NCBI RefSeq assembly: GCF_009208105.1
Contig: NZ_WFKL01000001.1
Coordinates: 3,968,001-4,032,000, forward strand
Direction of reading: 5' to 3'
DNA from: Rouxiella sp. S1S-2
GTDB lineage: Bacteria > Pseudomonadota > Gammaproteobacteria > Enterobacterales > Enterobacteriaceae
Length of the DNA stretch: 64,000 bases
Under the pieces are notes generated by a model. The model did no database searches. It saw only the letters and a list, made by a program, of their open reading frames with translations, and was not told the origin of the DNA. A program made the position numbers and the translations under genes. Shown here piece after piece: positions 59,802 to 64,000 of this stretch (positions within the stretch are counted from its first letter, which is position 1; each line of letters opens with the position of its first letter).

Positions 59802-60764
59802 CTAAAAGAGCTGATCTACCCGCATCAATGCCTCTGGGATCGTTTCGGCCAGGTCGGTGGCAACCAAACAGCAGGCCAACTGATTAAGAATAGCCTGCGG
59901 CACGGCCACTTTTGCCTGCAAACAGTCATTTATCCAGTCGGCAGTAATTTGCGCGTCTTTAGCACTTGGCAAGTTTTGTGCACTAAACTCCTGACGCTCG
60001 AGCAAAATTCTTTGCTCACCGGTACCAATCAAATGCACCGGTGCACTGCGTAACGGATTGGCATAAACCTCGCCTTCCGTACCCTGCGATAGCAGCGCAC
60101 GGCCTGAGACATCGTGGAAAAATGACGAGACGCGCTGAATATATTCGGGATGAGAAACGCTGGCTAAGCGCAGTGCGGGCTGTTCAACAAACGGTGTTGC
60201 CAGCTTGGCCAAAGTGTGACTGCTGTTGCGCACGCCCATCTGCCAGCGAAGCTGAAGCTGTTTGTCGATAGGTGGGCAGAGCAGCGACACGGGTATAAAT
60301 ACCGGACCACGACCGGAGTCGAGCATGGCCTGCGCCTCTTCGCCCGAGTTGGCAGCGGGAATGCCCAATGCCTGAAAAATCTCAAAACTGGTGACGCGAC
60401 CGGGGTCGGAAGTCACGCCGTGCACCACCACCGGCAGGCCGAGACGATGCAGTAAAATAGCCAGCAGTGGCGTCAGATTAGCCTGCTTGCGCGCGCCATT
60501 GTAGCTGGGAATAACCACCGGCATGGATCTGTTATTTGGGGCCTGCAGGCGAAGCGTCTGCTCTTCCATGGCCTGATAAAAGCCCAGCATTTCCTGCTCG
60601 TCTTCGCCTTTAATACGAAAGGCAATCAGTAAACCGCCAAGCTGTAAATCTGGGACTTCACCCGCCAGCATCAGGCGGTAAAGCGCCAGCGACTGCTCCC
60701 TGTCGAGCGAGCGAGCATGATTTTTCCCACGCCCGACTTCTTTAATAATTTTTGTGTAATCCAT
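59802..60764 (-). CDS. ybiB: Nucleic-acid-binding protein YbiB (TrpD2 family)
   Basis: Homologue of anthranilate phosphoribosyltransferase that in E. coli binds DNA/RNA rather than making anthranilate products. The start at 60764 (MDYTKIIKEVGRGKNHAR) follows AGGGAAG and gives 320 residues, exactly the E. coli length; the upstream open frame to 60839 is not conserved. The motif IPSYNGARKQANLTPL replaces the usual phosphoribosyl diphosphate site. Directly downstream of dinG, as in E. coli. Confidence 0.94.
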   Translation of the reverse strand: MDYTKIIKEVGRGKNHARSLDREQSLALYRLMLAGEVPDLQLGGLLIAFRIKGEDEQEMLGFYQAMEEQTLRLQAPNNRSMPVVIPSYNGARKQANLTPLLAILLHRLGLPVVVHGVTSDPGRVTSFEIFQALGIPAANSGEEAQAMLDSGRGPVFIPVSLLCPPIDKQLQLRWQMGVRNSSHTLAKLATPFVEQPALRLASVSHPEYIQRVSSFFHDVSGRALLSQGTEGEVYANPLRSAPVHLIGTGEQRILLERQEFSAQNLPSAKDAQITADWINDCLQAKVAVPQAILNQLACCLVATDLAETIPEALMRVDQLF

Positions 60765-60846
60765 CGTTCTTCCCTCACCTGCGAATCCCACCAGCATAAC
60801 CCAGCCTTTCACAGGGAGAAACCTTGTCGTCCGGCACAATCCTTCG

Positions 60847-63009
60847 TTAGCGTTTCTTTCGTGCCTTGACCACTTTGGTTTTAGTCAATGCAACGTATTT
60901 ATTAAGGCCTGGCTCGGGCATTCCACGCTGTTCGATAGGAAAAACCGGCAGTGCGGCCAGCAGTCGTGGACCGTAATTTTTGGTGATCAACCTTCGGTCG
61001 TAGATAACAATTTCACCGCGACACTCGTGGCTGCGGATCAATCGTCCCACCTGCTGGATCAGATTAAACGACGCACTCGGCAAGCTCTGCACTTCAAAAG
61101 GATAGCGTTTTAATGTTTTCAGCCATTCACCTTCGGTAAGGATCACCGGACTGTCGATCGGCGGGAAGGCGATTTTATGAATGTGCACCTGAGTCAGCAG
61201 GTCCCCTTTGAGGTCCAACCCTTCGGCAAACGACTGCAGTCCGATAAGCACGCTGACGCTTCCCGCCTCAACCCGTTTGCGATGCTCCTCAACCAGTCGA
61301 TATCTCGGCTGGTCGCCCTGCACCAGCAGCATCAGCCGCAGGTCGGGCATCAGTTCAACAAACTGCTGCAGCGCGCGATTGCTGGCAAACAGCACCAGCA
61401 TGCCTTTGTGTTTTTCAGTCGCCAGCTCGGCACGGAAAAAATCGCTCATCTCCTGAATATGCTGCGCTTCGTTGGCCATTAAAGGCTCGGTGCGCATTTG
61501 GGGAATCACGATTTTTCCCTGACTACGATGATTAAACGGTGAATCGAGGCTGATAAACAGGTCACCGGCCTTCTCATTCAGGCCACTCATTTCCTGCAGG
61601 CGAGCAAAGCTGTTGAGTGAGCGCAGCGTCGCGGAGGTGATGACTACGTGCGGCACCTTGCGCCAAAGCATTTTTTCGAGCTGCTCGCTGACACGTATCC
61701 CAACACAGTGGAATATCAGGTGAGTCTGGTTATCGAAATATTGCCGCGTCACCCATTTTCCAATCGGCGCATTGGAGGCTTTATCTAGCGCCGCCAGCCG
61801 CCAAAGCTTGGTCATGGTTTCGAGATAACCTAGCATGCGGCTCATGTGCAAAATGGCGCGATGCAAACGCAACACATCATGCTTACCGGTTTTTTCGCTG
61901 AGGTCGTTAACCATAAACTCGGCCAGTCCGCGCAGCGCATCGGTCAGCTTGAACTGTCGAGCACAAAGCTCGGTAAGCGCCGGCGGCAGTGCGCCCATTT
62001 CGAAGCGATGCTCAGCCTCTGGCTCGTTCGGCGGTAAAAACTGATTAATCTGCTGCTCAATCAGCAGCAGGAGCTCGCGCATCTCGGCCACGTGATTTTG
62101 CAGACGTTCGGCATTAGCCAACGGCGGTGGATTTTTAGGGGTAAACAGCGCGAGACATTGTTCAATCTGGCGCATAAAGTTGTCGAGCTGCAGGTGATTC
62201 CACACGGCGGTAATTTCAGCGTCCACCTCCAGCGCATCACGCGCCACGTCGGGAAGGTGATGCCCTTCGTCGAGAACCAGCAGCAAGTCTTTGGCATTCG
62301 GCAGAACGGATTCGGACTCCAGCGCGGCCATTACCAGCGCGTGGTTCGTCACCACTACGTCGGCGCTTTCAATCTCTTTACGCGCCACAAAGTACGGGCA
62401 TTCTCGGTAGTAGTGACAATTTCGGCCCAGACAGTTGGCTTTGTCGGTGCTGATTTTGAGCCACAGGGGATCCTGAATGGTTTTTTTATAATGATCGCGC
62501 AGGCCGTCCCACTCATAGCGGGTTAAGGCCTTTTCCAGCGTGCTGCAAAACTGCTGTTCTTCCGTGCTTGAGGGCGCCAGTTCATCGCCCAAAAACAGCC
62601 CGAGGTCACCTTGGGCATTTTCAGTGCTCATCATCGACAGGTTACGCGGACACACATAGCGCCCACGGCCGAACGCCCCGGTAAATTTCAGGTCTGGAAT
62701 GATTTTTTTAAGCAGTGGCAAATCTTTACTGAAGATCTGATCCTGAAGCGCCACATTGGCGGTGCTGACCACCAACGGCTTCTCCTCGGCCCGACTCACG
62801 GCAATACCCGGAATAAGGTACGACAGGGTTTTGCCCACGCCGGTCGGCGCCTCAATAGCGAGGTGGCGGGCAGAATCACTGGTCAATGCCTTCGCGACCT
62901 CAGCTATCATCTGTCGCTGAGGGGCTCGGGAGATAAAATCCGGAATTTGCTGCTGTAGGGCTTTGTACCACTGGCTAATCTGATCTTTTACTGCGGAGGA
63001 CAGCGCCAT
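60847..63009 (-). CDS. dinG: ATP-dependent DNA helicase DinG
   Basis: 5'-3' XPD-like superfamily 2 helicase with a 4Fe-4S cluster, used in unwinding R-loops and damage intermediates. The start at 63009 (MALSSAVKDQISQWYKALQQ) gives 720 residues (716 in E. coli). Walker A APTGVGKT (54-61), cluster cysteines C120 (GRYVCPR) and three in NCLGRNCHYYREC near 194-206, DEGH box in LLVLDEGHHLPD, and motif VI QQVGRLIRS are all present. A basic C-terminus (VKARKKR) ends the protein. No LexA box was found upstream. Confidence 0.96.
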   Translation of the reverse strand: MALSSAVKDQISQWYKALQQQIPDFISRAPQRQMIAEVAKALTSDSARHLAIEAPTGVGKTLSYLIPGIAVSRAEEKPLVVSTANVALQDQIFSKDLPLLKKIIPDLKFTGAFGRGRYVCPRNLSMMSTENAQGDLGLFLGDELAPSSTEEQQFCSTLEKALTRYEWDGLRDHYKKTIQDPLWLKISTDKANCLGRNCHYYRECPYFVARKEIESADVVVTNHALVMAALESESVLPNAKDLLLVLDEGHHLPDVARDALEVDAEITAVWNHLQLDNFMRQIEQCLALFTPKNPPPLANAERLQNHVAEMRELLLLIEQQINQFLPPNEPEAEHRFEMGALPPALTELCARQFKLTDALRGLAEFMVNDLSEKTGKHDVLRLHRAILHMSRMLGYLETMTKLWRLAALDKASNAPIGKWVTRQYFDNQTHLIFHCVGIRVSEQLEKMLWRKVPHVVITSATLRSLNSFARLQEMSGLNEKAGDLFISLDSPFNHRSQGKIVIPQMRTEPLMANEAQHIQEMSDFFRAELATEKHKGMLVLFASNRALQQFVELMPDLRLMLLVQGDQPRYRLVEEHRKRVEAGSVSVLIGLQSFAEGLDLKGDLLTQVHIHKIAFPPIDSPVILTEGEWLKTLKRYPFEVQSLPSASFNLIQQVGRLIRSHECRGEIVIYDRRLITKNYGPRLLAALPVFPIEQRGMPEPGLNKYVALTKTKVVKARKKR

Positions 63010-63295
63010 GCATCTCTTATCGTTTTCATATGTTGTGGTTATTGTCCCACACTCGTCCGCCCACGTCAGCCGCAAATTGAATAGCCAACCCTATTATTAG
63101 CTAGCTTATTAAAATCATTCACTTAAAAAAAATAAAGTTCATTTTCACATGTCATAAATTGATCACAAATATAAGGTAAAAAACTCTCGCTGAACAAATT
63201 TCCGCTTAGATGGAAATGACAGTACACATGATGAATAGCGTCTTTAAATAAATAACGTTTGACAGAACGTTTAAACGAAAAATACAGGGTTAACA
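63010..63295. other. dinG-porin divergent intergenic region
   Basis: 286 AT-rich bases. ACGTTT occurs twice (63255-63260 and 63268-63273) with TTGACA (63259-63264) overlapping the first copy, but its distance from the porin start is too short for a normal leader, so I do not call a promoter. OmpR sites and small-RNA targets expected for such porins could not be resolved by eye. Confidence 0.4.
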
Positions 63296-64000
63296 ATGAA
63301 ACGTAATCTTCTGGCAATATTAATCCCGTCATTACTGATTGCCTCAGGCGCACACGCAGCAGAAATCTATAATAAAGACGGTAATAAACTCGACTTTTAT
63401 GGTCGCGTTAAAGCCGAGCACTATTTCTCTGATGCAAGCAGCAGCGACGGTGACCAGAGTTATGTACGTTTTGGCTTTAAAGGTCAGACTAAAATTAATG
63501 ATTCCATCACCGGCTATGGCCAGTGGGAATATCAGGTCGCCGATAACATTTCTGAAGCACAGGGTTCAACGGGTTCTAAAACACGTCTTGGATTTGCGGG
63601 TCTGAAATTCAACGAATTTGGCTCATTCGACTACGGCCGTAACTACGGTGCGCTGTACGACGTCGCAGGCTGGACGGATATGTTCCCTGAGTTCGGCGGC
63701 GACGGTTACACCAAGGCTGACCGCTTTATGACCGGCCGTGGCAACGGCATGGCAACTTACCGCAACCGCGGCTTCTTCGGCCTGGTTGACGGCTTGAACT
63801 TTGCCCTGCAATACCAGGGTAAAAACGACGACACCAGCACCCGTTCTGCCAGCACGGCAAACGGCGACGGTTACGCCGTTTCTGCCACCTACGACATCGG
63901 TGCAGGCATCAGCGCAGGTGCGGCTTATACCTCTTCTGACCGTACTGTTACGCAAACAAATTCAGCTTTGGGTAAAGGCGATAAAGCCACAGCTTGGAAC
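63296..64000 (+). CDS. General porin of the OmpC/OmpF/PhoE family (3' end missing)
   Basis: Trimeric outer-membrane porin, 235 codons visible before the window ends. Signal peptide 1-22 (SGAHA), mature start [20 protein letters not shown], and the pore-constricting loop 3 motif with MFPEFGGD near residue 127. GYGQWEYQ and [10 protein letters not shown] are typical barrel strands. The position beside dinG does not settle whether it is OmpC, OmpF or another paralogue. Confidence 0.93.
   Translation, partial: MKRNLLAILIPSLLIASGAHAAEIYNKDGNKLDFYGRVKAEHYFSDASSSDGDQSYVRFGFKGQTKINDSITGYGQWEYQVADNISEAQGSTGSKTRLGFAGLKFNEFGSFDYGRNYGALYDVAGWTDMFPEFGGDGYTKADRFMTGRGNGMATYRNRGFFGLVDGLNFALQYQGKNDDTSTRSASTANGDGYAVSATYDIGAGISAGAAYTSSDRTVTQTNSALGKGDKATAWN

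Noticed and set aside
63259..63287. TTGACA plus AATACA as the porin promoter
   Set aside because: It would leave almost no leader before the ATG at 63296 and the -10 is poor; porins of this family have long leaders.

Overview
The window reads as a chromosomal segment of an enterobacterium. Most proteins look close to full-length matches, from memory, to Escherichia coli families (ArtPIQM, Cdd, MaeA, SanA, MglBAC, GalS, FolE, GsiABCD, MoeAB, YbiT, GlnHPQ, Dps, OmpX, RlmF, YbiB, DinG). The gene content also departs from E. coli (betIBA/betT beside an eptB operon, an ECF sigma/fasciclin cluster, an M3 peptidase, an HTH-only DeoR protein). That mix suggests a Yersiniaceae-like lineage such as Rahnella, Rouxiella, Ewingella or Serratia, but the sequence alone does not let me name the genus. 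I saw no IS element, prophage, CRISPR array, tRNA or rRNA.

Layout. 1-2.7 kb: arginine ABC transporter, artP cut by the window edge. 2.8-4 kb: quinone-reductase-like flavoprotein and TetR regulator in one operon. 4.2-8.1 kb: cdd, maeA, sanA. 8.1-13.3 kb: galactose uptake operon mglBAC and its repressor galS; both promoters carry the same CRP plus Gal-operator layout. 13.5-18.6 kb: yeiB, folE, an MFS/LysR divergent pair, and yeiG (S-formylglutathione hydrolase) directly behind the LysR gene. 18.7-25.2 kb: iaaA-gsiABCD, glutathione uptake and isoaspartyl peptidase. 25.4-29.7 kb: HTH-only DeoR-type gene, moeA-moeB, ybiT. 29.8-34 kb: a glycosyltransferase-like gene, tsx, two half-size DMT transporters and a LysR gene. 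34.2-40.5 kb: betIBA and divergent betT (choline uptake and conversion to glycine betaine) with a perfect palindrome as likely BetI operator. 40.6-43.4 kb: eptB followed by a membrane-anchored endonuclease/exonuclease/phosphatase-family gene.

43.6-48 kb: a CusRS/HprRS-like two-component system divergent from a secreted DUF5666-like protein, a cytochrome b561 and a molybdopterin oxidoreductase with both twin-Arg and lipobox features. The divergent region holds a 22-bp palindrome with the core of a CusR/HprR box. This recalls the E. coli HprRS-MsrPQ pairing with different proteins. 48.1-50 kb: ompX, rhtA. 50.2-52.1 kb: secreted fasciclin-domain protein, ECF sigma factor and RskA-like anti-sigma factor, the same trio as mycobacterial SigK/RskA/MPT70-MPT83. 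52.6-55.9 kb: dps and glnHPQ, the latter with a sigma-54 promoter and two NtrC-type sites. 55.9-64 kb: rlmF, a flavin-reductase-like protein, an M3 peptidase, ybiB, dinG, and the start of an OmpC/OmpF-type porin cut by the window end.

The two clusters most worth following are the redox/metal-type two-component plus molybdoenzyme locus (about 43.6-48.05 kb) and the fasciclin/ECF sigma/anti-sigma locus (about 50.1-52.1 kb).
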